Source: Acidobacteriota bacterium | Lineage (GTDB): Bacteria; Acidobacteriota; Polarisedimenticolia; Polarisedimenticolales; Polarisedimenticolaceae | NCBI GenBank assembly: GCA_029861955.1 | Contig: JAOTYK010000017.1 | Coordinates: 1-64,000 of the forward strand | Length of the DNA: 64,000 bases | Direction: 5' to 3' | Shown: one piece after another, positions 28,110-36,411 of the stretch | Layout: each line of letters begins with the position of its first letter | Position numbering within the stretch: the first letter of the stretch is position 1 | Notes under the pieces: generated by a model | Told to the model about the DNA's origin: nothing | Database searches by the model: none | What the model saw: the letters and a program-made list of their open reading frames with translations, nothing else | Position numbers and translations under genes: made by a program

Positions 28110-28813
28110 ACCGGTCGGTCGCCCCGCTCCAGGAACGCTCGCATCCGAGCCAGGTCTCGCGGATCCATCTTCACGAACTCCACGGCAAACCCCGCCGTCG
28201 CGGCGTCCCCCGGGCGGTACGGGACCGCGCGGCGCAGATCACCCAGGCAATGGATCTCGCGGCTGTCACCCGGCAGCCGGAAGTGAAGTCGGATCGTCGT
28301 GCCGCCCTCGCCGACATCGACCCCGAAATCCGTCTTGAGGTAGGCACCGTAGGGCGAGAGATCCCTGGAGAACGCCTGTCCTCGCCGCCCATCGTGCTCG
28401 AACTGGAAACGAAGGTTGATCTGATGACGATTTTCGCGGCGACGGGGCATCCGTACGTAGCGGCAGATGGTGTCGAAGTACTCGCTCTGGACGATGGGCT
28501 TTCGCAGGACCACGTCGGCCCTGGCCTCTCTGGCCTGCTGCTCGCTGCCCTGGAAGGCCACCGCCACCAGGGGTATTCCCCGGGTCTGAGGATCGGTCTT
28601 CAGTTGCTGACAGAGATCGAGACAGCGTTGCGTGTCGTCGGCGTCCACATCCTCGATGATCAGGCCCGGACGGGCCTCACGGGCGACCTGCAGGCAATCG
28701 GCGTCCAGGTCGACCATCTGGAGACGAGCCTCGTCGAGGAACCCCGGGCGTAGAGACGGCGTGGAAGCCTGATTGGCCACGATCATCACTGTCGACTTGG
28801 GACGACCCCACAT
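28106..28813 (-). CDS. Receiver-like domain plus C-terminal PilZ domain protein
   Basis: A 235-residue protein. The first 120 residues have the fold pattern of a response regulator (LIIEDVDADD, LVAVAFQGSE, VVLRKPI) but the pocket is atypical. From about residue 122 comes a PilZ domain with the c-di-GMP motifs RRRENRH and DLSPYGAYL. It is probably a c-di-GMP effector acting on motility, adhesion or secretion. It stands alone, divergent from the diheme gene. Confidence 0.82.
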   Translation of the reverse strand: MWGRPKSTVMIVANQASTPSLRPGFLDEARLQMVDLDADCLQVAREARPGLIIEDVDADDTQRCLDLCQQLKTDPQTRGIPLVAVAFQGSEQQAREARADVVLRKPIVQSEYFDTICRYVRMPRRRENRHQINLRFQFEHDGRRGQAFSRDLSPYGAYLKTDFGVDVGEGGTTIRLHFRLPGDSREIHCLGDLRRAVPYRPGDAATAGFAVEFVKMDPRDLARMRAFLERGDRPV

Positions 28814-28881
28814 GCGTGCTCCGAGGCTGACGCCTCCCCCTGCTTGAACGTAGGTTCCGCCCCTCGCCCGGGCAACATCCG

Positions 28882-28887
28882 TATAAT
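28882..28887 (+). promoter_or_regulatory. Possible -10 box of the diheme gene
   Basis: Perfect TATAAT only 9 bp before the ATG at 28897, with no Shine-Dalgarno in between and no clear -35. If used, transcription would start within a few bases of the ATG, giving a nearly leaderless mRNA. Confidence 0.3.
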
Positions 28888-28896
28888 CCCGTCATC

Positions 28897-29127
28897 ATGA
28901 ATCGAACCCAGAAGATCCTCCTCATCTCGCTCGTGGTCGGCGTCGCGGGCATCGCCTTCCTGTTGCGGGAATTGCGGCAACCACCGCTGCTCCCCGCAGA
29001 CGCGGACCACAGGTTGGACACCGGAGAGGCCTGCGTGTCCTGTCATGGCCCGACCGGGTCCGACCCCAGAGGCCCGAATCATCCCCTCGGCGAGGACTGC
29101 CTGCGTTGCCACGGGTTGTCGCCGTAA
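28897..29127 (+). CDS. Small membrane-anchored diheme cytochrome c-like protein
   Basis: A 76-residue protein with an N-terminal membrane anchor (about residues 7-23, ILLISLVVGVAGIAFLL) and two heme-c motifs, CVSCHG and CLRCHG, in the periplasmic part. Histidines at DHRL and PNHPLG could be distal ligands. It may pass electrons in the periplasm; no redox partner adjoins it. The last 49 bp overlap the convergent Nudix gene. Confidence 0.72.
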   Translation: MNRTQKILLISLVVGVAGIAFLLRELRQPPLLPADADHRLDTGEACVSCHGPTGSDPRGPNHPLGEDCLRCHGLSP

Positions 29128-29741
29128 CCGATCCAGACCAGCCACTCGGCGACGATCATCGCCGTCGCACCCCATAGCCGCTCGCCTGCCACGTCCAGGT
29201 ACGGAACGCGATGGGTCTGGTCGCCGCGCTCGCGAAGGTCGATCTTGCGACCGTCGGGACGCGCCAACTCTCCCAGTGGGATCTCGAGGATCTGCGCCAC
29301 CTCGTCGGGCGCCGCGACGAGGGTCGGTCGATGTTTCAGGTGTGCCAGCACGGGATGGATCGCATACCGACTGACCGGAACGTGCAGCGGCGTCAACGTG
29401 GCATCGACGCGAACCTCATCGACGGAAATGCCCACCTCCTCGTGGGCCTCCCGCCGCGCGGCCTCCGTGATCGACTCGTCGGCGTCCAGCTCCCCGCCGG
29501 GAAACGCCACCTGACCGGGATGATGACGAAGATGCGACGCACGCTTGGTCAGCAGCAGGTGGCTCCAACCGTCGATGGGAAACACCACCAACAGCGCGGC
29601 ACCGGCGCGACAGTCTTCGGGGATGCGACCCGGCTCCCAGCCGCTTCTTGGCTCCGGCGCCATCAGGATCTGCGCGTCGGTGGCAGGCAACGGCCGTGTC
29701 TGTGCCTGTGCGAGTGCGGCGAGGTAGTCGTCGAATCGCAC
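29079..29741 (-). CDS. Nudix hydrolase, CoA pyrophosphatase type
   Basis: Probably hydrolyses CoA or its derivatives to 4'-phosphopantetheine and ADP. The UPF0035-type signature LTKRASHLRHHPGQVAFPGG leads into the Nudix box GGELDADESITEAARREAHE-EVG, with the catalytic glutamates in REAHEEVG. 220 aa; GTG start at 29741 with GGAAG upstream. Confidence 0.87.
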   Translation of the reverse strand: MRFDDYLAALAQAQTRPLPATDAQILMAPEPRSGWEPGRIPEDCRAGAALLVVFPIDGWSHLLLTKRASHLRHHPGQVAFPGGELDADESITEAARREAHEEVGISVDEVRVDATLTPLHVPVSRYAIHPVLAHLKHRPTLVAAPDEVAQILEIPLGELARPDGRKIDLRERGDQTHRVPYLDVAGERLWGATAMIVAEWLVWIGYGDNPWQRRQSSPRG

Positions 29742-29755
29742 GTGGGTGCTTCCGG

Positions 29756-30349
29756 TTAGCGCGAGCTGATCACACGCATCGTCAGAGCCCAGTCCTCGTC
29801 GCCCTCGGACATGCGGAACTCCTCGACGGTGTGCTGAGAATCACTCTGCGCACGATGGACCGACTTTAGCCGAACCTTCTCGCCGGTCTCGCCATCGACC
29901 GTGTCGGCGAAGTAGGTGATCGTCTCCCCGTCGTCCTCGGAGGTTCCGTAGTAGGCGACGATCTGGGTGGACGTGTTGTCGAACCACAGCGAGACGTATT
30001 TGTTTGTCTCGTTGTCGTAGCCGTCGACGCTTCGACCGAGAAACGGGTAGCCCATGAACTCGCCCTTGAACAGGGACGTCAGGAAGCGTCCGTCGAGGGA
30101 GGCCTCGCTCTGCATGATGCCGCTGTTCTCGATCACCTGGCCGTCGGCCATGGTCATCTGCGCCTTGACCCGCCAGGTCCCCTCCCGGGCCATGATCTTC
30201 TCGTGAGCCGCGCTGGGCTGCCCCATCGTCTGGGCCCGTGACAGTTTGGGTTCTTCCGCGGGCTGTTCGGTTTCCTGCGCCATGAGCGGCAGGCAGGCCA
30301 GGAGAAGGGTCAGAAATAGCAGTAGCGGGTTCAGGTCTGGACGTTTCAT
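29756..30349 (-). CDS. Exported DUF1579 family protein
   Basis: A 197-residue protein with a signal peptide (LLLFLTLLLACLPLMAQ) and a lipocalin-like beta-barrel pattern typical of DUF1579: HEKIMAREGTWRVKAQMTM, FKGEFMGYPFLGRSVDGYDN, and WFDNTSTQIVAYYGTS. Its function is unknown. ATG 30349 is chosen because the signal peptide begins there. Confidence 0.8.
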   Translation of the reverse strand: MKRPDLNPLLLFLTLLLACLPLMAQETEQPAEEPKLSRAQTMGQPSAAHEKIMAREGTWRVKAQMTMADGQVIENSGIMQSEASLDGRFLTSLFKGEFMGYPFLGRSVDGYDNETNKYVSLWFDNTSTQIVAYYGTSEDDGETITYFADTVDGETGEKVRLKSVHRAQSDSQHTVEEFRMSEGDEDWALTMRVISSR

Positions 30350-30407
30350 CGGTGTGCTCCCCTCGGTGGATACGGGACGATATACCGGATTCCGGGGGCG
30401 GGCCACA

Positions 30408-30437
30408 TTGCCGGGGGACGGTCGTATCTGCTATAAA
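30408..30437 (+). promoter_or_regulatory. Promoter of the tRNA-Thr gene
   Basis: TTGCCG (30408-30413) and TATAAA (30432-30437) are 18 bp apart, ending 18 bp before the mature tRNA. Both hexamers are near consensus. Confidence 0.6.
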
Positions 30438-30455
30438 ACGGCGCACTTCTTTGGC

Positions 30456-30531
30456 GCCGACGTAGCTCAGCTGGTAGAGCAGCTGATTCGTAATCAGCAG
30501 GTCAGCGGTTCGACTCCGCTCGTCGGCTCCA
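30456..30531 (+). tRNA. tRNA-Thr (anticodon CGT)
   Basis: A 76-nt gene with encoded CCA. The acceptor arm GCCGACG pairs with CGTCGGC; the D arm is GCTC...GAGC; the anticodon stem GCTGA/TCAGC closes a 7-nt loop TTCGTAA with anticodon CGT; the T arm is AGCGG-TTCGACT-CCGCT. Its 3' half is repeated at 35378-35427 and 39888-39940 in the same orientation, as expected of an integration site. Confidence 0.96.
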
Positions 30532-30865
30532 TGGTGGCAATGGGTTACGCGTGACGGCCCCTGGGTCGGCAGAGTCATGTAGGGCAGCCGTAAGGGACCG
30601 GTCGCGGCGGCGAGTCCATCCGCCGTCAAGCGATCGGCTCGTCATGCGACCGATGATCGGCGCACTCCCCCTGGATCTGCTCGCGAGGTCTAAACAGTCG
30701 CAAGAATTCCTGTTAAGCGGGTTCGTTTCGAGAGGAGGTTGAGGAGCCAACTTTCCGGGAGCGCCGCCTCCGCGAAGAAAACCTGTCGGAATCGTCCGCG
30801 CTTTTCCGTGGATGGGAGTGAAACCCCATCCCGCGCCTCCTCTGGGCGCGGTCAAGGAGGCACAG
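30532..30865 (+). other. Gene-free spacer after tRNA-Thr
   Basis: No convincing gene. The first bases (TGGTGGcaatGGGTTACGCG) resemble the sequence that follows the distal tRNA fragment at 39934-39949, so the duplicated block extends past the tRNA. The last 55 bp hold the structured leader of the peroxidase gene. Confidence 0.6.
30810..30850 (+). promoter_or_regulatory. Tandem hairpins in the 5' leader of the peroxidase gene
   Basis: Two adjoining inverted repeats: GGATGGG (30810-30816) with CCCATCC (30825-30831), and CGCGCC (30832-30837) with GGCGCG (30845-30850). They end 3 bp before the AAGGAGG ribosome site. They could control translation or protect the RNA; no known riboswitch is recognised. 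Confidence 0.45.
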
Positions 30866-32257
30866 ATGCGACGACGGCACACCGCGACGATCCTGTTCAC
30901 CCTCTCATTGGTATGCCTGGCGACCGCCATGGCCGACTCCACGCGCCCGATCGAGATGGCACGGCGCGCTGGTTCCGCGTCGCGGCTCTTGCCCCCGCCG
31001 GCGAGTGCGGAAGACTTTGCCGGTGCCACGCCGGCGAAGGTCGACCTGGGTTCGGCGCTGTTCTTCGATAAGATCCTCAGCGGCAATCGAAACGTAGCGT
31101 GTGCGACGTGCCACCACCCGCTGTCCCACACGAGCGACGGTCTGTCGCTGCCGCTTGGTGTCGGCGGTCGTGGGCTGTCGGTCACGCGGGCGACCGGAGA
31201 CCAGACCGACGGCGTTCTCGAACGGGTGCCGCGAAATTCACCGGCAATATTCAACCTTGGCGCCGTTGAATTCACGGTGATGTTCCACGACGGCCGGGTG
31301 CGGCAAGACACGGCGCAGCCCGGCGGCTTCCTCTCGCCGGCTGGCAGCGACCTACCCGACGGTCTCGACAACGCTCTCGCCGTGCAGGCGATGTTTCCCG
31401 TCACCAGCGCGACCGAGATGGCTGGCCGGCCGGAAGACAGCGACGTGGGCGGCGCGGCGGCAGCCGGCGTGCTGGCAGGTCCGGACGGCGTCTGGGAACT
31501 GCTCGCCCAACGATTGCGTGACACGCCCGAGTACGTCGCCATGTTCGAGGTGGCCTACGACGACATCGTCCAACCGGACGACATCACCTTCGTCCACGTC
31601 GCCAACGCGATTGCGGCGTTTGAGGCGACGCAGTGGCGGGCGGACAACAGTCCCTTCGATCGCTACCTGCGTGGTGAGCGACAGGCACTCAGCATCTCAG
31701 CACAGCGGGGAATGCGGTTGTTCTACGGCCGAGCAAAATGCGCGAGCTGCCATGCCGGCACCTTCCAGACCGATCAGGAGTTCCACGCGATCGCCATGCC
31801 GCAAATCGGACCGGGCAAAGGCGACGGCTTCGATGGTCACGAGGACTTCGGTCGTGAACGGGTGACCGGCGATCCGGCGGACCGCTACAAGTTCCGCACG
31901 CCGACGCTGCGCAATGTCGCGTTGACCGGACCCTTCGGCCACGCCGGTGCCTACGGCGACCTCGAGGCGGTCGTGCGGCACCATCTCGATCCGGAACAAG
32001 CACTCGAGGATTACGATCCGGCTCAGGCGCTGTTGCCCGCGCGCCCGGACCTGGACGCGCTCGACCTGGCAGTGCAGAGCGACCCTGCCCGGCGGGCCGC
32101 GATCGCCAGCGCCAACGAGTTGGATCCGGTCTTCCTCTCCGAGCGTGAGTTCCGCAGTCTGATCGATTTCCTTCATGCCTTGACCGATCCCGACAGCATC
32201 GACCTGCGAGACCAGGTCCCGCTACGAGTGCCCAGTGGAGACACGATCGCCGACTAA
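30866..32257 (+). CDS. MauG-type diheme cytochrome c peroxidase, exported
   Basis: A 463-residue periplasmic protein with a signal peptide and two heme-c sites, CATCHH (residues 79-84) and CASCH (residues 292-296), in the arrangement of bacterial diheme peroxidases and MauG. FMFHDGR-like TVMFHDGRV and KFRTPTLRNVALTGPFGHAG are family blocks. It could reduce H2O2 or oxidise an unknown substrate. ATG 30866 has AAGGAGG 6 bases before. It is the first gene of the block flanked by tRNA-Thr and its first 3' duplicate. Confidence 0.88.
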   Translation: MRRRHTATILFTLSLVCLATAMADSTRPIEMARRAGSASRLLPPPASAEDFAGATPAKVDLGSALFFDKILSGNRNVACATCHHPLSHTSDGLSLPLGVGGRGLSVTRATGDQTDGVLERVPRNSPAIFNLGAVEFTVMFHDGRVRQDTAQPGGFLSPAGSDLPDGLDNALAVQAMFPVTSATEMAGRPEDSDVGGAAAAGVLAGPDGVWELLAQRLRDTPEYVAMFEVAYDDIVQPDDITFVHVANAIAAFEATQWRADNSPFDRYLRGERQALSISAQRGMRLFYGRAKCASCHAGTFQTDQEFHAIAMPQIGPGKGDGFDGHEDFGRERVTGDPADRYKFRTPTLRNVALTGPFGHAGAYGDLEAVVRHHLDPEQALEDYDPAQALLPARPDLDALDLAVQSDPARRAAIASANELDPVFLSEREFRSLIDFLHALTDPDSIDLRDQVPLRVPSGDTIAD

Positions 32258-32319
32258 CGACTCGGCGATGCCCGGTCTGTCGTACACTCGTCCGGAACCC
32301 CCGGTCCCGACGGTTAGCG

Positions 32320-32904
32320 ATGGAAGAACGATCGCCGAAGATCACCCAGTTGTTGCGCGCCCACGAGCGCGGCGAGGAAGGTGCGCTTTCCGAGGCGATC
32401 GGATTGATCTACGGCGACCTCAAGCGTCTGGCCCATCGCCAGCTCCAGTCGAAACCGAGTCGAGAGCAGCTCGATACCACCGCACTGGTCCACGAGACCT
32501 ACCTGAGACTTGCGGGTCACGAGGGCGCGTCGTGGCGGGACCGGCATCACTTCTTCGCCGCTTCGGCCACCGCGATGCGGCACCTGATCGTTGATCGCGT
32601 GCGCGAGCGGATGGCCGTCAAGCGCGGAGCCGGTCAGCGGCCCATCACGCTGGACGAAGAGCAGCCGACGCTGCTGCGTCAGTCTGAACTGGCGCTCGAC
32701 GTCGACGCCGCTCTCGAGGGCCTGGGTCGCCTTGATCCACGGCTCGTTCAGGTGGTGGAATGTCGTTTCTACGCTGGCTTCTCGGCGGAGGAGACCGCAT
32801 CGGTGATGGACGTGTCGTCGCGCACCGTCGAGCGCTACTGGCAACGTGCTCGAGCCTGGTTGCGGCGAGACCTGGACGCACTGCGAGCGGCGGACGACCG
32901 ATGA
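32320..32904 (+). CDS. ECF-type RNA polymerase sigma factor (acidobacterial/planctomycete type)
   Basis: A 194-residue sigma factor of the class with TIGR02999-like features. Region 2 includes LIYGDLKRLAHRQL and DTTALVHETYLRLA; region 4 has VVECRFYAGFSAEETASVMD followed by the recognition helix SSRTVERYWQRARAWL. It overlaps the Ser/Thr kinase by 4 bp (ATGA). In this class the neighbouring kinase is thought to control the sigma factor in place of an anti-sigma protein. Confidence 0.93.
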   Translation: MEERSPKITQLLRAHERGEEGALSEAIGLIYGDLKRLAHRQLQSKPSREQLDTTALVHETYLRLAGHEGASWRDRHHFFAASATAMRHLIVDRVRERMAVKRGAGQRPITLDEEQPTLLRQSELALDVDAALEGLGRLDPRLVQVVECRFYAGFSAEETASVMDVSSRTVERYWQRARAWLRRDLDALRAADDR

Positions 32905-35255
32905 GCAACGACCGACGCCGCCGGATAGACAGGACGTTCGCGTCGGCGCTCGAGGTCGATCCCGACGAGCGTGAGACATGGCTGCGCAAGCACTGCGCAG
33001 AAGATATGGAACTGCGCCGAGAGGTCGAGGCCATGCTCCGAGCCACGGAAGTCGAGGACGCGGAGCTCACGCCGGGTGCTCTGGCGGGCGGCCCGCTGTG
33101 GCAGACAATCTGGTCCGACGACGTCGCACCTTCGCTGCCGCCCCCCGAGCGTTTCGGCCGCTGGCGCATCGACCGCGAACTGGCTCGTGGCGGGATGGCG
33201 GTGGTCTACGTCGCGGAGCGAGACGATCCGACACTCGAGCAAACGGTGGCACTGAAGGTGCTCCATGGCGGCGGCGCGACGGATGAGGCCTTGTCGCGCT
33301 TCGAACAGGAGCGATCGATCCTGGCGACTCTCGATCACCCCAACATCGCCGGTCTGCTCGACGGCGGCGTTGCGGACGACGGCCGGCCGTACCTGGCGAT
33401 GGAGTTGGTCCGCGGTCAGCCCATCGACGCATGGTGCGAGTCTAGGGGACTTGCCATCGACACGCGGTTACGGCTGGTGACTCAGGTCGGCGAGGCGCTG
33501 CGCTACGCACACACCAATCTGGTAGTTCACCGTGACGTGAAGCCATCGAACGTTTTGGTCGACGAACGCGGGACCGTAAAACTTCTCGACTTCGGCATCG
33601 CCAAACTGCTTGAGCGCGGCCGGTTCGCCTCCGAGGCGCCGCCGACGCGACGGACGATGCGCGTGATGACTCCGGAGTACGCCAGCCCGGAGCAGGTTCG
33701 CGGCGAGTCGATTACGACCGCTTCCGACGTTTATCAGCTCGGACTGCTGATGTACGAGCTACTCAGCGGTACTCGCGCCCAGACTCTCGACGATGTTTCG
33801 CCGTCGGCTATCGAACGGATTTGCTGCGAGGAAGATCCGCCACCGCCCAGCACCCGCGTGTCACGAGACTCGGTAGTTGCGCGAAGTCTCCGCGGAGACC
33901 TCGATGCGATCGTGATGAAGGCGCTGCGCAAGGATCCGAGCGATCGATATGTCTCCATGGATGCGTTCCTCGATGACATCGAGCGCTACCTGGCCGGTTT
34001 ACCGATTCGTGCGCGGCGGCCGACGATCGGTTACCGCCTGGGCAAATTCGTACGGCGTCGGCGGGGTCTGATGGTCGGCGTTGCGGCGGTGATCGTCGCG
34101 CTTCTCGCCGGCCTGGTCGCTACAGGCTGGCAAGCCCGGGAGACGGCACGAGAGCGTGACGACGCGCGGGCGCAGATGCTGCGCGCGGAACAGACACACG
34201 ACTTTCTGCTGAGTCTGTTCGAGGCGGCGGACCCGGATCGCACGCTGGGTGTGGAGGTGACCGCACGACAGATTCTTGAGCAGGGTGCCCGACGGATCGA
34301 AGACGAATTGATCGACCAACCGGACGCGCGTTCCGATCTGCAGAAGACGATCGGTGACGTCTACTTCAGTCTCGCTGCGTTCGACGAGGCGTACACGCAC
34401 TACAGTCAGGCGTTCGCGGCCGTCGGCGAGGACGATCCGCGGGCGGCGACCCTCGCCAGCCGGGTCGCGATCGCGGCGACCGAACTCGGGCGTTTTGAGG
34501 AGGCAAGCGAGTTGCTGCGGCGCTCCCTACTGGCGCGGAGCCGACACTTCGGCAGCGAGAGTGCCGAGGTCGCGTCGGTGATAGTCAACCTGGGCAACTC
34601 GTTGCTCGAGCAACGTCGTTTCGAAGAGGCAGAGACTCAGTTTCGCGACGCCGAACGGATCTTCATCGAAACGCTCGGCCCGGACCACCCGGAGGTGCTG
34701 TTGGCCCGCCACAACCTGGGCCGAACGTTGTCGAAGCTGGATCGGCATCCGGAGGCCGAGGCCCTGTTCCGCAAAAACCGCGACGCTTACCTTCGTCTCG
34801 AAGAGCCGCACCCCGCGCAGGCGGCGATGAGCGCGCAGGAGATCGCCACTTCTTTACATCGGCAGGAACGGCTGGTAGACGCTGAGCCGTTTTACCGTGA
34901 AGCCCTCGAGACGCGGGTTCGGTTGTACGGCGACGACCATCCAGCGACGGCGGCGACATTGAACAACCTGGGCGTCTTGTTGCTCGACCTAGAGCGGTTC
35001 GATCAGGCGGACCCCGTCTTGCAGCGAGCCCTTGCCGCGCGACGGACGATGTTTGACGGGCCACACCCGTTGATCGCCGGGACCCTCGGACATCTCGCGC
35101 GGGTGCGCATGGAGCAAGGCGAGTGGTCTGCGGCGGAGGTTCTGCTGGCCGAGTCGGTCACGGTTTACGAGCGGACCGTCGGTTCCGAGCATTCACGGAC
35201 CGTCAAGGCGCGGGAGCGTTTGTCAGCGGCCCGTCGGCTCCCTGCGGACGACTGA
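32901..35255 (+). CDS. Transmembrane Ser/Thr protein kinase with C-terminal TPR repeats
   Basis: A 784-residue PknB-like kinase. After an N-terminal helical region (about residues 1-85) comes the kinase domain (about 90-360) with the glycine loop ELARGGMAVVYVAE, the Lys in VALKVL, HRDVKPSNVLVD and LLDFGIAKLL, all intact. A membrane span (about 390-412, GVAAVIVALLAGLVATGW) is followed by many tetratricopeptide repeats outside. The start ATG overlaps the sigma-factor stop. A longer frame upstream lies in the sigma gene and is rejected. Probably a partner switch for the ECF factor. Confidence 0.93.
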   Translation: MSNDRRRRIDRTFASALEVDPDERETWLRKHCAEDMELRREVEAMLRATEVEDAELTPGALAGGPLWQTIWSDDVAPSLPPPERFGRWRIDRELARGGMAVVYVAERDDPTLEQTVALKVLHGGGATDEALSRFEQERSILATLDHPNIAGLLDGGVADDGRPYLAMELVRGQPIDAWCESRGLAIDTRLRLVTQVGEALRYAHTNLVVHRDVKPSNVLVDERGTVKLLDFGIAKLLERGRFASEAPPTRRTMRVMTPEYASPEQVRGESITTASDVYQLGLLMYELLSGTRAQTLDDVSPSAIERICCEEDPPPPSTRVSRDSVVARSLRGDLDAIVMKALRKDPSDRYVSMDAFLDDIERYLAGLPIRARRPTIGYRLGKFVRRRRGLMVGVAAVIVALLAGLVATGWQARETARERDDARAQMLRAEQTHDFLLSLFEAADPDRTLGVEVTARQILEQGARRIEDELIDQPDARSDLQKTIGDVYFSLAAFDEAYTHYSQAFAAVGEDDPRAATLASRVAIAATELGRFEEASELLRRSLLARSRHFGSESAEVASVIVNLGNSLLEQRRFEEAETQFRDAERIFIETLGPDHPEVLLARHNLGRTLSKLDRHPEAEALFRKNRDAYLRLEEPHPAQAAMSAQEIATSLHRQERLVDAEPFYREALETRVRLYGDDHPATAATLNNLGVLLLDLERFDQADPVLQRALAARRTMFDGPHPLIAGTLGHLARVRMEQGEWSAAEVLLAESVTVYERTVGSEHSRTVKARERLSAARRLPADD

Positions 35256-35377
35256 CGTCCTCGTCCGACGGCCACCCGTACAGATCATTTCCCGCAGCGG
35301 AGCAGCGTCGTCGCAGCCCGGCGCATCCCACAAACCTCCCAGAGGCGCGTTTTAAAAGGCGAAAACCCACAACACCG

Positions 35378-35427
35378 GCTGATTCGTCAACAGCAGGTCA
35401 GCGGTTCGACTCCGCTCGTCGGCTCCA
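35378..35427 (+). repeat. Partial tRNA-Thr copy (3' half), middle copy
   Basis: 50 bp matching tRNA-Thr from GCTGATTCGT to the CCA, with 2 mismatches (the anticodon 3' side reads TCAACAGC). The 5' half is missing, so it is not a tRNA gene. It is a likely attachment-site remnant between two inserted blocks. Confidence 0.85.
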
Positions 35428-36411
35428 ATCCTCTCACCGGGTAACCCTCTGCGACCGCGAGAGTTCGTCCGTCGTCACGCGCGAGTGCGACGCGAGAGCG
35501 TTCCCAAAACCCTACCACAGGATCTACCATCGGCTCGCGACGGGTGGTCGAGTAGTCCTCGAGTCTCCGACCTGAGTCCGGAGCGTTTCGCGGAGGAAAC
35601 CGGAAGTCCGGTCCCGCATGGTCCGAGCCGGTCGCGGGCTTCACGCTACCCCTGCAGAGCGACCCTCCGCGAGCTCTCCCGATTCCTATCACACTCGCCC
35701 GGCAGCCTGACCCGCAGCGCTTCCGAAGATCGCCGTGCGTCCGCCGGTCGTCGCCGCCAGCTGAAAACCCCGGCCATACTGTCGATTCATACCGATGTCG
35801 GGTTATTCTACGGGCAGTTTGAGTCGGCTCGGGATGAGCGTGGTTGACATAGCACTTGTTACCAGACACGGTTTCCGAAAAAGGTGGATAGAACCTCTTA
35901 GCCGCGAATCCTGGGGCGGGAGTGGTTGCCCAGCATCGAAGCCTCCGAAAAAGAATCCTGGCATTGTCCGTGGGAGGCTAGACTAAGTCGTTGAGGCGTG
36001 GGAACCTAGCGCGGAGGTGGAAGCGTTTACTTTCGCTGGACCGGTACAGCGGCCACGAGGATCTGCCAGGGGTGGAGCACTGGTGCCATTCGCGGATCGT
36101 AGCGAGATCGGTGCTCGCTCGACAGTTGTCCGCGGTTGCGTGGACGCGGTAGAATTGCCCGGATTCGGGTTCGGCCGTGTATTTGGACGGCACGGGTCAG
36201 CACGGGATAGGAGCTTTCATCCACGTCTTGGCGAATCGCTCAAGTAGGCTTGGGTTTCACGTAAGCGCATGTTCATCAGACGCTGAACCTGCGAAGTACT
36301 CTGTGAGTTCGAAGAAGGGCTCTTGTTCTTCTTACCCACGGTTGCTGAGGACGAGCCAGCGATGGGGGCGCCGACCGCGTACGGCCTAGCGTCCCCCGAG
36401 ATCGATGGTGC
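35428..36411. other. Gene-poor stretch between the middle tRNA fragment and the PxKF gene
   Basis: About 980 bp with no supportable gene. Open frames here are short, contradict each other and lack ribosome sites. It contains repeat copy R1 (35795-35906). The rest may be decayed coding DNA, but I recognise nothing in it. Confidence 0.55.
35795..35906 (+). repeat. 112-bp direct repeat, copy R1
   Basis: Matches 39236-39348 with four substitutions and one A inserted in the poly-A stretch (about 96% identical). It runs from ATGTCGGGTTATTCTACGGG to CTTAGCCGCG. Origin unknown; possibly the end of a mobile element or a shared remnant. Confidence 0.85.

Noticed and set aside
29841-30629. Minus-strand frame running through the tRNA (ADERSRTADLLITN-like peptide)
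   Set aside because: This peptide is a known false call produced by reading a tRNA gene backwards; the same happens at 39580-40074.
35387-35869. 160-codon minus-strand frame across the middle tRNA fragment and R1
   Set aside because: It reads through a tRNA remnant and a repeat, has no ribosome site, and matches no family.
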